From Otis tarda (lineage: Eukaryota; Chordata; Aves; Otidiformes; Otididae), in NCBI GenBank assembly GCA_026413225.1, contig CM048554.1:91429963-91493962 (forward strand): a stretch of 64,000 nt of DNA, in the 5' to 3' direction. Under the pieces are notes generated by a model. The model ran no database searches, was not told the origin of the DNA, and was given only the letters and a program-made list of their open reading frames with translations. Below, piece by piece: positions 50,801 through 62,244 of this stretch (the stretch's first letter is position 1; each line of letters starts with the position of its first letter). A program made the translations under genes and the position numbers.

Positions 50801-51164
50801 TCGTGAGGAGACTGTAGGGCAAGACAAGACAGCTGCTAAAACCCTGCATGGCTTCCCACGAGAGATGCTACCACAGACCCTAACCTGGGATTCCACTCAT
50901 TCTGTGCTTCAAATAATGATGACCACATCTGTTTTAAATAGATAATTCAGTGATTGCCAAAATGTAATACAGAGCTTTGCACTGCCTGTCTGCTTATTTT
51001 TTTTCTTGCCTCAGTTTCACGGGCGATGCTGAGTGTGTGCTGTTGTGGCTCCACTGCTAGCTGCACGTAAACACGGATGGACTTTGGGTACTGCTACACA
51101 AGTTACAGAAGTTCTCAAAAACGCTCATTCAGACTGAAAACAGAAGCATCTGTGGTAACAGATG
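47848..51164. other. Unique DNA, no gene seen
   Basis: About 3.3 kb of AT-rich DNA. It includes a 24-base-period duplication at 50570-50611 (TAGTCTAGACAATCATAT, then TAGTTTAGACAATCATAT) and a T-run at 50997-51003. No coding or RNA signal is recognised. Confidence 0.5.
50570..50611. repeat. Imperfect 24-base-period duplication
   Basis: TAGTCTAGACAATCATAT at 50570 and TAGTTTAGACAATCATAT at 50594 differ by one base and are separated by CTTTG-type spacer text. Confidence 0.8.
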
Positions 51165-51988
51165 TGTACAGGCTTTTTAGAAAAGACAGGCAGGGAAGAC
51201 AAGGAGGGGGTGTTGCTCTCTATGTCAGCAACCGGCTGGAGTGCGTGGAGCTCCGCCTGGGGATGGGGGAGGAGCTGACAGAGAGCTTATGGGTCAAGAT
51301 CAGAGGACAGGGACGGACGGGGGATGTTACGGTGGGGGTCTGTTACAGACCGCCTGGCCAGGAAGACAGAGCAGACGAGGCGCTCTATAGGCAGATAGGA
51401 GCAGCCTCACAGCGGTCACAAGCCCTGGTCCTCATGGGGGACTTCAACCACCCTGACATCTGCTGGAGAGACAACACGGCAGGGCACAGGCAGTCCAGGA
51501 GGTTCCTGGAATGCGTGGACGATAACTTCCTCCTGCAGGCGATAGAGGAGCCGACAAGGAGGGGTGCCATGCTGGACCTTGTGCTCACCAACAGGGAGGG
51601 GCTGGTGGGGGATGTGAAACTGATGGACAGCCTTGGCTGCAGTGACCATGACGCGGTGGAGTTCAAGATCCACGGGGTGGAGAGGAAACTGCACAGTAAG
51701 CTCTCTGCCCTAGATTTCAGGAAGGCGGACTTCGGCCTCTTCAGGAACCTCATGGGCAAAGTGCCATGGAAGGCGGCCCTGGAGGGAAGAGGGGCCCAGG
51801 AAAGTTGGTCCATATTTAAGGAGCACCTCCTCCAAGCTCAGCAGAGGTGCATCCCGATGAAGAAGAAGTCGGGCAAAAAGGCCAGGAGGCCAGCGTGGAT
51901 GAGCAAGGAGCTCCTGGACCAACTGAAAGTAAAGAAGGAAGCCTATAGAGGGTGGAAGCGGGGACAGGTAGCCTGGGAGGACTACTGA
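51077..51988 (+). pseudogene. CR1 ORF2 endonuclease part (truncated)
   Basis: An open frame of 303 codons. The first 30 or so residues are not CR1 but read-in from flanking DNA, and family similarity begins at about residue 31. It then covers the C-terminal half of the APE-type endonuclease: [20 protein letters not shown], the [10 protein letters not shown] motif (G121, D122, N124), [10 protein letters not shown] and the SDHD motif (S189, D190, H191) that carries the catalytic His. The N-terminal endonuclease half with its Asn and Glu residues is lost, so cleavage activity is impossible. The linker to the RT follows ([13 protein letters not shown]). The frame ends at TGA, with the RT continuing directly in the same frame. 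A CGA Arg codon changed by CpG decay is the likely origin. Confidence 0.93.
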
Positions 51989-53479
51989 GTGGCTGTGCGA
52001 GCGGCCAGGGATAGGGTGAGGAAGGCTAAAGCCCTGACGGAATCGGATCTGGCCAGGGATATAAAAAGTAACAAGAAAAGCTTTTACAGGTATGTAGGGG
52101 ACAAAAGAAAATCCAAGGAGAATGTAGGCCCCCTCCGGAAGGTAACGGGTGTCGTGGTTACCCGGGATGTGGAGAAGGCTGAGGTACTCAATGACTTTTT
52201 TGCCTCAGTCTTCACTGATAAGGGCTCTTGTCTCCCCACCCAAGCTGTGGAAGGCACAGGCAGGGACAGCGAGGATGAAGAACCACCCACGGTGCTCGAA
52301 GAGCAGGTTCGGGATCATCTAAGGAACTTGAAGGTGCACAAGTCCATGGGGCCTGATGAGATCCATCCGCGCATCCTGAGGGAACTGGCGGATGAAGTTG
52401 CCAAGCCACTGGCCATCATATTTGAGAAATCGTGGCGGTCTGGTGAGGTCCCCGATGACTGGAAGAGAGGGAACATAACCCCCATTTTTAAAAAGGGGAG
52501 TAAGGAAGACCCGGGCAACTACAGGCCGGTCAGCCTCACCTCCGTGCCTGGCAAGGTCATGGAGCAGATTCTCCTGGAAACCATGCTAAGGCACATGGAG
52601 AGCAAGGAGGTGGTTGGTGACAGCCAACATGGCTTCACCAAGGGCAGATCGTGCCTGACCAATTTGGTGGCCTTTTATGATGGGGTAACAGCATCGGTGG
52701 ACAAGGGACAGGCAACGGATATCATCTACCTGGACTTGTGCAAGGCATTTGACACTGTCCTGCACGACATCCTTCTCTCTAAACTAGAGAGGCATGGGTT
52801 CGATGGATGGACCACTCGGTGGATAAGGAGTTGGCTGGATGGCCGCACTTGGAGAGTGGTGGTCAACGGCTCAATGTCCAAGTGGAGACCGGTCACAAGT
52901 GGCGTCCCTCAGGGGTCCATGTTGGGCCCGGCCCTGTTCAACATCTTTGTCGGCGACATGGACAGTGGGATAGAGTGCACCCTCAGCAAGTTCGCCGATG
53001 ACACCAAGCTGTGTGGTGCCGTCGACTCGCTGGAAGGGAGGGATGCCATCCAGAGGGACCTTGACAGGCTGGAGAGGTGGGCCCGTGCCAACCTCATGAA
53101 GTTCAACCAGGCCAAGTGCAAGGTCCTGCACCTGGGTCGTGGCAATCCCAGGCACAAATACAGGCTGGGCGGAGAATGGATTGAGAGCAGCCCTGAGGAG
53201 AAGGACTTGGGAGTGCTGGTGGACGAGAGGCTCAACATGAGTGGGCAATGCGCCCTTGCAGCCCAGAAGGCCAACCGCATTCTGGGCTGCATCAAGAGGA
53301 GCGTGGCCAGCAGGTCGAGGGAGGTGATTCTGCCCCTCTACTCTGCCCTGGTGAGACCCCACCTGGAGTACTGCGTCCATTTCTGGAGCCCCCAACACAA
53401 CACAACACATGGACCAGTTGGAAAGGGTCCAGAGGAGGGCCACCAAGATGATCAGAGGGCTGGAGCACCTCTCCTATGA
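51989..53479 (+). pseudogene. CR1 ORF2 reverse transcriptase domain
   Basis: A 496-codon open frame directly after the TGA and in the same register, so it is the rest of ORF2 and not a separate gene. It opens at GTG, which is not a real start. RT landmarks in order are NDFFASVF (about residue 68), [30 protein letters not shown] (boxes 1-2), [14 protein letters not shown], box [12 protein letters not shown] with Asp near residue 249, box [15 protein letters not shown], and box C FADD at residues 335-338 with both metal-binding Asp residues present. After [11 protein letters not shown] (about residue 470) a +1 shift near 53400 makes the last 25 or so residues foreign. The catalytic core looks intact, but without endonuclease and ORF1 it could not move itself. 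Confidence 0.95.
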
Positions 53480-53795
53480 GGACAGGCTGAGAGAGTTGGG
53501 GCTGTTCAGCCTGGAGAAGAGGAGGCTCCGAGGAGACCTGATAGCGGTCTTCCAATACCTCAAGGGGGCCTACAGGAAAGATGGGGAGAGGCTGTTCAGT
53601 AGGGCCTGTTGTGATAGGACAAGGGGTAATGGGTTTAAATTAGAAGGAGGTAGGTTTAGATTAGATATTAGAAAAAAATTTTTTACAATGAGAGTTGTAG
53701 AGCACTGGAACAGGTTGCCCAGAGAGGTGGTGGATGCCCCGTCCCTGGAAATGTTCAAGGCCAGGCTGGTTGAGGCTCTGAGCAACCTGATCTAG
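53409..53795 (+). pseudogene. CR1 ORF2 C-terminal part
   Basis: This 128-codon frame overlaps the end of the RT frame in another register and holds the true C-terminus: [69 protein letters not shown], then ALSNLI and a stop. It is separated from the RT frame only by the one-base shift in the ACAAC repeat. The Met at 53409 is internal. Confidence 0.92.
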
Positions 53796-53892
53796 TCAGG
53801 GATGTCCCTGCTTCTTGCAGGGGGGTTGGACTAGATGACCTTTGAAGGTCCCTTCCAACTCTAACCATTCTATGAATCTATGATTCTATGAA

Positions 53893-56454
53893 ATAGAAGA
53901 AACACAGGGCAGTGGTATCCTTTCAAAGGCACTGTTCTCGGTTTTTCATCCTAGGGTATTCAGTCTGTTTGAGGAAGTAAGTTGGAGCTACTACCCAGTG
54001 TCACGTGTCTCCATGTCCTCACGTGTGAAGACAGGTCAATGCAACCTGTCTGTTTTAAACTACTAGCCTATAAAATACTCCTGGAACATTTTAATGGAAG
54101 CTGGCACCCAGGAAAGCATCTGAGCCCCCAAAAAGCTTCCAGCCTGATGATAGGTGATTAGTTTCATAAGCAGGACCTGTTTGCAGAAGCAGGATCCCAA
54201 ACAGATCTCAAACAGACAGCAGTAGAATAGCAGCCACTAAGGCATGGCACCCTCAAGGCATGGCAACAACCTCTGATGACCTTCAAATATAGTGTGATAG
54301 TAGCATTTATTATATTTGTTACCACAGTGCTTATGAAAGTGGGGCTTGTACGATACACACGCAGCAGTCCTACTCCACAACAGCTTCTTATCTCAATAGA
54401 CAAGCAGATAAAAGCTGGAGAGAAGGATTAAATATACAAACAGAGCAAATGGAGTAACAGCCTGCAAATTTCATGTCAGTTCAGCTACTTTTGTTTACTT
54501 GTCCTTTGTGCAGAGTTTAATTAATAAGGGATTAGTTGACAGAAAGAAAGAGGACAGGGGATGTTAAGGATAGGCACAGAAGAGGCAATGCAATGGCCAG
54601 AGGGAGGGAGGAGAGGCACACACAGTGAGGCTGAGCTCGAAGGGTCTTGTAAGAAAGGAAGCTCGGGGGGTTGCAGAAGGTGGCTGCATGGCACAGGGGA
54701 GAGGTATTCATCACCAGAACTGAAAAAGCAGTCTGATATCTGTGGTCTTAAACATACAGGGACAGAGGCACTAACTTGTCTTGCCTCTAACAAGTTCATA
54801 GCAAAGAGGCAGCCCTGAATGGGTATTAAGGAGACTCAGCCAGCCCACAGCATGTCTTGCATAGCTGCTATACAGAAAGTTTTGTGCTTTTAACTTCTTC
54901 TGTGCCAAAATCAGCCTTGAGCTGGCTCCTCCAAAACCGTTTTTCTGGCTGAGAGTCTATGTGGTGCAAAAAGCTGATGCATCCCAGAGGATGCCTCACT
55001 TTTGCTTTTCCACATCAGAGAGCTGAGAAGCCCCAGGGACCCCTAGTTCACTGCCCAGTCATCTCAGGACTGAAGTGGGAGGAATCCACATAACATATCC
55101 TCTTCTATCTGCGTCGAGCAGAGCACCTGCTCCAGCTGACAACAGGGCCTGCTTTCTGGAGCCTGCTTTGGCTCTAGGAAAGGCCCTTGTATTGCAGCAT
55201 GGGAAAGCTGAGGGCCACTGTTGGAAACTGAAGGTAGCACTGAAGAAAGAGGAGTTGGAATGAAAAAGATGTCTGGAAAGGAACTAAATAGACCCTCATG
55301 TTAACACAATCCAATGTAGAGAGTAGAAAGAAGGTATGGTGCTGTTGTTTATTTTTTCCTAACAAAAAGATAAGCTATTCAGCCTTTCTAAATTATAATG
55401 CTCTGGTGAATTTTAAAGGCAGGAGCTACCTATATACTTGCTGTAGCCATCAGGGAAATGTAGAAGGAAGGAAAGAGGAATTGCCAGCGGAGGGTAGTAT
55501 TGTATAAGATAAAATAAGTAGCTTCTCTCTTCTTACCTTGGAGTTACCAACTGGGGTAGCTAATAAACACCACAACAATCTTCCACTCGACTCTTAGCTT
55601 TGAAAATAATGCACCGTTGTGGGCTGGAAAGCAACTTCAGGCCAAGGACATGCAGTAGATGAGAAAACTGTGTAAAGAAGCAGAATGAAATTAGGAGATG
55701 GGATAAAACTGGAAGGTCAAAAAGGAGAGAAAGCAGAAATGGAGAGGATGGAAACCTGGGGAAAAGAGACCAGACAAGAGGCCAGATTATCACCAGGGCA
55801 GAGGATCAAAAAGTGGTGCTTGGGTAAATAGTAACTTGGTGGAGAATGTGATTTTTTAAAATGGAACAAAAGATCAGGGAAAGATTGAATATTTAGGGTT
55901 TATTCTGGACTGAAGGGGAAGGAATAATAGGATTTGTGTACAAAAGTATATTATTTTCTGGGAATGGGTCATCTTTAATTGAGCATTTGCTCAGCATGCC
56001 TTGAATTGTTGAAGCCTAGTTTAGGAATCACAGTAAGAATTATGATTAAAAAAGAAAAACCTGAACAGAGTATTAAGACCATTTCTAACAATACACATAA
56101 AAGAACTTTTGCCACATCACAGAATTCTGTTCCAGAAAATAACACATTCTAGAATTCTTTTTTCTTCCTACTCAATATGAAGTTTTCTTTCTTTAAAATG
56201 TAATTTCAGCTTTCTAGACTTCATAAACTCCTAACTGTACATGGAATAATTCTTCCTATTCTGTGTAGGTTATACTCTAAAATTTTTGTGTGTGAATATA
56301 TTTGCCACATCAAAGAATCCAATTGGAAATACTGTTTGGAGCTGAATGGGGCTTACAAAGGCCTTACAGTAGCCTGAAATGGTCCTCAAATGACTTTGCA
56401 AAATAGTTACTTGCCTCTTTGCAGGGAGTTGTTTCTGTTCGCTCACTATGAGAG
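53893..56454. other. Unique DNA, no gene seen
   Basis: About 2.6 kb with short unrecognised frames. A purine-rich block at about 54540-54720 gives open frames on both strands and no domain. Confidence 0.5.
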
Positions 56455-56838
56455 TATCATAGAACCACAGAATGGCTGAGGTAGGAAGTGGCCTCTGGAG
56501 ATCACCTAGTCCAACCCCACGGTAAGACAGGATCAGCTAAAGCAGGTTTTTCAGGACCATGTCCAGTTAAGTTTTGAGTATTTCCAAGAATGGGGACTTT
56601 ACAACCTCTCTGGAGATCACTGTCTCAGTGTTCAATCACCATTATATTAAAAAAAGTCTGTTCAAGTTAAATTTATTGTATTACAGTTTGTGCCCGTTGC
56701 CTCCTATCTTTTCACTCAGCAACACTGAGAAGTCTGGTTCTGCCTCCTTACTCCCTCCCCTCAGGTATTTTAAAACATTGTTAAGATTCCACCCTGAGTC
56801 TTCTCTTCTGAAAGCTAAACAATTCCAGCTCTATTCAG
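56455..56838 (-). mobile_element. Older CR1 LINE 3' fragment (different subfamily)
   Basis: Begins TATCATAGAACCACAGAATG and continues GTGGCCTCTGGAGATCACCT and AGTCCAACCCCACGGTAAGA, a UTR version distinct from the GGAAGGGACC type elsewhere here. The antisense of the C-terminal coding part runs to about 56838 (TTCTCTTCTGAAAGCTAAAC, antisense of FSL-EKR). It is strongly diverged and non-coding, so an earlier CR1 subfamily. Confidence 0.88.
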
Positions 56839-59235
56839 CATGCAGAGTAACACACGTATAACACATTTGGCCTTGTAGAATAGTACACTAAAACTGCAAG
56901 CACTTCCAGAAAAACAAATCTACAAGAAAGATAAATAAATGGAAGTGAGAGGCAATTGACATCTTCATAGAAAAGCAAGGTTGCAACCTTACTAAATAAT
57001 GTATGACAACTTCTCAAGCTGCTTGATGAAAGTGAAAAAGTAATTTTTAAACATGAGAACAACTTTACAATTACAATAAAATTATACCCGTCTTCACAGA
57101 AAATAGTCAAAATATATTCAATTTTTTTCTGTTTGGAATGTACACTGACTAAGAACTCATCTAATTGATATTTCCCTTAAAGCTTATCAATGCCAAAATA
57201 TCAAAATGAGAAAGGGAAATTGAGCAATACAAACAAGAACTGTAACATGCTTTGGAAGAACTAGAGCAAATATTTCCATATCCTTAGTCTGTATGAGCTG
57301 CATTTCCAAAAATGTACCTATAAGATGCAGAATAAGGCCCAACTGGCACAGAACGCTTTGGAAAGAACGTAAAATTATAATACCAAGACTTTATTTAACA
57401 GTCTAAGATAAAGTGACTAGTAATACGAGGAACAAAGCATCATCTGAATAATAGTAATGTCACGTGGTAATACTGAATAAACCATATTTATTGGTGGTAA
57501 CCAGAACATCAAAGTTATCTGTATGAGGTTCCATAGAGGGATCCAGCAGCAACAGTACTGGGGAAAACAGCTTCTGCACACACTCAGAATCCATTATGTA
57601 AACAACGACAAGTATGATACTGTCAACTGGATAGAAAAGAGATAGGAATCTATTAAAATCATAAAACAACCTTCTTAGATGAGAGGCCAACATTTGGAAA
57701 GCTGACATATAACCTGCCTCTTGAAGCATCTTTGACAGAAGAGGTTTTTTTGCAGCATTTCTCTCAGTTCAAACACAGCATTTTTATTACTGAAAGTAAC
57801 TGAAACAAAAAGATGAATAATATAGATAACAGTAATGTTTAAATTAAATGCCATCTCAACACTACTTCTTCCAATTTTCCTGTATTTTGTTAAGAAAATA
57901 TTGGGATTAAATTTGGATATTTACTCTTGCTGGAACTACATGTTATCACAGCCATTAACTTTGTTAATAACAGTTATCATCACACATACAGATCAAGAAG
58001 TTCCAGGGTACAGACAGGTCCATAAGTGTCCTGCTGACTGTCACCTGTCCCTTGCTGAAGAGAAAATCAACACCCACTCCTCCTGAAAAAGGAGAGTAAG
58101 AAACTCTTCAGATAAGTATTAAAAAAATATATATCGTTTCTATGATAAAGATAATAAATTTCCATACATTTGTGCATATTTTTATCTTTATGGGTAGGTT
58201 TTTAATTTCTCTCCTTTCAACAGCTTCAGTGCAACACAACACTGGTGCACATACTACGTTTGTTTGGTTTTTTTTTGCAAGGCCTTTTTTTGAGCCAAAA
58301 CCTCTTGTCTACCAGATCAGTCCTGTGCACAGGAAATATAGTCATTTCATACTTCGGTCTCACATGGTAAACCTAGAAAGTAAAATACTGATGAACAAAT
58401 GCAGCCACTGTGCATGGCAAGGAATAATTGAAAGAAAAACTGTGAAAGAAAAAACTGAACTGCTAAGCAATAAAGAGTAACTATTATTTCATGTCAAATC
58501 TCTCAAAGAGGGAAGAACTAAGCTAGTATAAAGATACAAGAACACCTAAGACTTTAGATATCTCCCTTCTTGCCTTCCCACTCACTATTAAACATCTTCT
58601 CCCATGACCATAAAAAGAAACTGAGCTACCAGCTTCTCCTATATTTCCTGCTTCTGATTAGACAACATGTACTGTAAAAGACTCCATCTCTGCAGGCTTG
58701 CTTCATATATACAGTCATATTTGATAGCTTCATTTTTTTATAGCTGATAACAACAATGTTCGACTTAATTTGCTAAACTACTGAGTTTTGTGAATAGTAA
58801 ATCCATCAGTTAACTCTATCAGCTGAACACAGAAAGATCCTTTCCGAGCATCAAGAGAAAAACAACTTGTCAAGCATGGGAAGAAAAATGTTTCCATTCA
58901 TTATGGCTCCCCATGATGCAAGCTTAAGCAGCTCCAGGAATAACAGAAAGTGGTGTATTGGTATGCAAGCAAGTGCATGATAATCTGTTTGAGCAGATGT
59001 ACTGTAGTCTTTATTTCCACTGACTGGGAGCTAATGGTCAGCTTCCTGTATTGCTGCCCACTAGAAAAAAAAAATAATTTTAATCCCATTTAGATGTTTG
59101 GTGACACCAAAGAAAGATCATATAAGTATCAACATGAGCATAATTTGTTTATCAGTGATCATCCTGAAGCAGCAGTCAGGCTGGGGTATTTTCCTCATAA
59201 TTAAACTGAATTACTCAGTTATTACCATGCTTTTT
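56839..59235. other. Unique AT-rich DNA, no gene seen
   Basis: About 2.4 kb. The 112-codon frame at 58142-58480 has no recognisable domain. No repeats recognised. Confidence 0.5.
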
Positions 59236-59545
59236 CACAGAATCACAGAATCACAGAATTATCAAGATTGGAAAAGACCTAAAAGATCATCCAGTCCAAC
59301 CATCACCAATACTTCTCAGCTAAATCATATCCCTCAACACAACATCCAAAGGTTTCTTGAACACCCCCATGGTCGGTGACTCCACCACCTCCCTGGGCAG
59401 TGCATTCCAGTGCCTGACTACCCTTTCTGAGAAGTAATATTTCCTAATGTCCTAATGTCCAGAAATAAGTAATATTTCTGGACAATATTTCCTGAATGTC
59501 CTAATGTCCAGAAATAAGTAATATTTCCTTACCCTTATCTCCTTT
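59236..59545 (-). mobile_element. Older CR1 LINE 3' fragment with local rearrangement
   Basis: The tail has three CACAGAAT units, then the UTR text GATTGGAAAAGACCTAAAAG and ATCATCCAGTCCAACCATCA. The coding antisense CACCTCCCTGGGCAGTGCAT and TTCCAGTGCCTGACTACCCT continues to about 59440, after which the text is duplicated and partly inverted (59435-59528, listed separately). A third CR1 subfamily, distinct from those at 51 kb and 56 kb. Confidence 0.88.
59435..59528. repeat. Duplication with embedded inverted repeat
   Basis: A direct duplication, 59436-59469 and 59484-59518, shares AATGTCCTAATGTCCAGAAA. Between the copies lies a snap-back: TGTCCAGAAATA (59456-59467), a 5-base loop AGTAA, then its exact reverse complement TATTTCTGGACA (59473-59484). 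The combination is a signature of template switching during replication. Confidence 0.85.
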
Positions 59546-60071
59546 ATCACACTAAATAGCATCTAAACACATTAATCCTTTTAAGAGTGGATGATATAAA
59601 AAGTTTCAGAAGAAAGCAGAGATGATGACGTCAAAGAGTCATTAGAGATATTTCTGTAACTCGTCATGTAAGTGTACGCACACAATATTTTTTCCCATTC
59701 TAAATAATATGGGGTGCTAGGACTTCATAATTGTGTTAGTCACAGCAAAACAGCCAAGTTTTTTAAAGATCCCAGAGAATCTTGGAAATGTCTTTGGACT
59801 GCAGAAGAGGTCTAGGCTTATGTTCATGAAAGGAAACAAAGAACTGCATGAGTGCACCCCCTGCTTCAATTTTGTGTTCAGACTAGAATTCCACAATGTT
59901 TGCTGCAACTGCAGAACAAAGCATCAGGCGCCTTGTTTTGGAGGACAGAAGTATCACAGAAAATCAATAAGTTTACTGCACCATTCAGTATGAGTAGAAG
60001 TTGTTATAACTACTGGCTAAGCTTGACTTTAATGGCAGGTTAGTCTGAATTAGGGACTACAGCTCAGCACC
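59546..60071. other. Unique DNA between two LINE remnants
   Basis: Overlapping open frames of 63-86 codons at 59717-60043 have no recognisable domain. No repeat identified. Confidence 0.45.
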
Positions 60072-61560
60072 TAGTAGTAGTCATGCTGGATCAGCTCAAA
60101 GACCCAGTTAATCTACTATCTTATCTACATTTCTGGCCAATAAATGGATAATAAAATAATATAAGGGATAGGCAAGCAAAAGTGATCCAGTTCCTAGCTT
60201 GCCCTCACAGTGTTTGACAATCAGTGACTAATGGATTTTATGCAAGAGTTTGCAACTGAAACAGCATGTGCATCCATTCCTTGATGGACCTAGTGTTCAT
60301 GAATTTGTCAAATTCCTTCTTATTCTTATATAAATAAAGAAAATTTTAATAAAATGCATAATTAAATTGGAAAATTTATTGTCCCAGCAAGCTGCAGAGA
60401 CCAAAAATATAAAAGGCTCAGGAAGAAGGTAGACGATAGACACCTGAAAATTAAATGGGGTATTTTCCTGTTCTCATACTACATGAAATGCTAAGTAACG
60501 TAATAATTTCCTGAACCTTTCTGTCTTCTCTCTTTCAGGTCAAAGACTCCTAGCTCATGTAATATTTCCTTATACGGAAACCATTGCATTCTTCTGATAA
60601 TCTTTGCTACCATCCCATTAACATTTCTAGTTTTACTAAGTATTATTACTATTGCAGGACCAGAGCATCATTAAATATGCAGGATAAACCATTTTATTAA
60701 AAAAAAAAAATCCTTTCCTTTCTCTTCTTTTCTAATAAACCACTAATATTCTATTTTTCCTTTTGATCATGGCTAAAGATTGAGTTACCATTATCAGAAA
60801 ATTATTGTTTTGAACTTTCCTTGCCAAATGGCTATTACTAATTTAGAGCAAATAATTATCTGTTCATTAATAGCATTATTTTTTTGTCATGGATATATTT
60901 TATCTATAGCTTTGTTATAAACATTCAGCAGCAGGACTTAGTCTGCATCTTTTCGCTATTAGTCTAAATCTTAACGATCCTGAGTAATTCTGTAACATCA
61001 GCAAATTTTGTTACCTTATCATTTGCCCTCTGTTCCAGCATAAAACCTGATGGTAACACTTAGCCTTTGAAATGCTTCCTTCTTTCCCTTATTTCTCATG
61101 TTTTAACAAGCTATTAATACAGAAGGTTTTTCTTTTTACTCCATGACAGCTTAGTTTCTTTAAGAGCAGATCTGATGAAAAACAGTTGGCTATTCAAGGA
61201 TATTGTATCAGCCAGACCATTCTTGTTATTGTGCTTATTTATTTTATTATGGTTTCTATCAATTTGGCTGGTACAGAAGTTAGACTTGCTGAAGTACTAT
61301 CCTCCAGATTTGTACCAAAACCTTTCTGAAAAATCTTTCCTTTGATATAGAGGCTGATTTAAACACTCAGTTGTACAGTCAGCAACTCAGAACCTTAATC
61401 TCTTACTTTCTTTCAAATTCTTGGGTCATTAATATCTGTTATTGGTTATTTCTTGCAATTCAAATTTAGTGTTTTATTCTGGATCAAATTATTAGTCCAC
61501 TTCTGGCATTTACTTAAACTAAAAACTAACTTAATTTCCACAGCATTTTCTGCATTAATA
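60072..61560 (-). mobile_element. Ancient reptile-type CR1/L3-like LINE, very decayed
   Basis: No useful open frame remains, but plus-strand text follows, in order, the antisense of an old amniote CR1-group LINE known from turtles and crocodilians. GTCATGCTGGATCAGCTCAA (3' end, 60080) is followed by TTGATGGACCTAGTGTTCAT with GAATTTGTCAAATTCCTT (60281) and TTCCTTATACGGAAACCATT (60566). GTAACATCAGCAAATTTTGT (60991) is the antisense of the RT C box and reads KFAD before decaying. ATGGTTTCTATCAATTTGGC and TGGTACAGAAGTTAGACTTG (61250) are the antisense of the SLTSVPGK block. TTCAAATTCTTGGGTCATTA (61412) lies near the 5' limit. Order and spacing are right for about 1.5 kb of one element. The consensus is recalled, not aligned. 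Confidence 0.72.
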
Positions 61561-61803
61561 TTATTTTAATGACACTCCAATAGCAATGTAGTACATTATC
61601 CCAATGCTAACACTGTCTACGGCCATCAGCAAAGTGGCACTTTTCCAGGATATACCAGCTGAGCTCAGTTTTGAAGGAAGAATGTAAGAATTTCCAGAAT
61701 AAATAGGCTTTACAGAAGCAGCAGTTTGAAAAAAAAGACAATATTTGCAAGCACAATGCCTGGACACTGATCAGTTCTTTCAGGGAGAAAATATTTTCCT
61801 TAG
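61561..61803. other. Short unique stretch before the LTR
   Basis: Possibly the continuation of the ancient LINE, but I cannot recognise it past 61560. Confidence 0.35.
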
Positions 61804-62244
61804 TGTTGTGATTTAGCCTCACTCAGCAGCTAAAACACCACACAACTGCTCGCTCACTCCTTTCTCCCCGTGGGATGGGGAGAAGAACCAGAAGAAAAAG
61901 AAAGACAAAACCTGTGGGTTAGGATAAAAACAGTTTAACAGAACAACAAAGGAAAAGAAAACAGAGAGGGGGAAAAAAGAAAACCAGAATATACTAAGCA
62001 CATGATTCACAGTACAATAGCTCACTGTGGATCCTTACAACCAGCTCACTCCCAAGTAGTTAAAAAAAACACCCTTAGCCCTGTTCCCACTTATATACTC
62101 AGCATGAAGTCACGTGGTATCAAATATCCCTTTGGCTAATTTGGGTAAAGTACCTCAGCTGTTGGCTAATTCATAAGGTATCCCAGCTGTGTCCCCTCCC
62201 AGCTTCCTGTGAAAACTAACTCTATCCTACCCAAACTGAGGACA
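61804..62244 (-). mobile_element. ERVL-like solo LTR, 441 bp
   Basis: An LTR fossil of the same subfamily as 35929. On the minus strand it starts TGTCCTCAGTTTGGGTAGGA and ends GCTAAATCACAACA. A TATATAAG box is visible on the minus strand (62091-62098), followed downstream by the T-rich region. The flanks CTTAG (61799-61803) and TTTAG (62245-62249) are a 5-bp target duplication with one difference, the normal size for ERVL. No viral genes adjoin it. Confidence 0.9.

Larger units (their letters stand above)
51165..53892 (+). mobile_element. CR1 LINE, 2.7 kb, best preserved copy
   Basis: A CR1 non-LTR retrotransposon that copies itself by target-primed reverse transcription. Similarity starts inside the endonuclease domain ([11 protein letters not shown] at about 51167) and continues through endonuclease, reverse transcriptase, C-terminal domain and 3' UTR (GGTTGGACTAGATGACCTTT at 53824) to a tail of ATTCTATGA-type units ending at 53892. 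The 5' end is missing, which includes ORF1 and the start of ORF2. Only two lesions interrupt the remaining ORF2: an in-frame TGA at 51986-51988 and a +1 shift in an ACAAC repeat near 53395-53410. High CpG content and clean frames mark it as the youngest CR1 in the window. No clear target duplication is seen, as is usual for CR1. Confidence 0.97.

Noticed and set aside
58142-58480. 112-codon open frame, plus strand
   Set aside because: No recognisable domain and no splice signals that would extend it.
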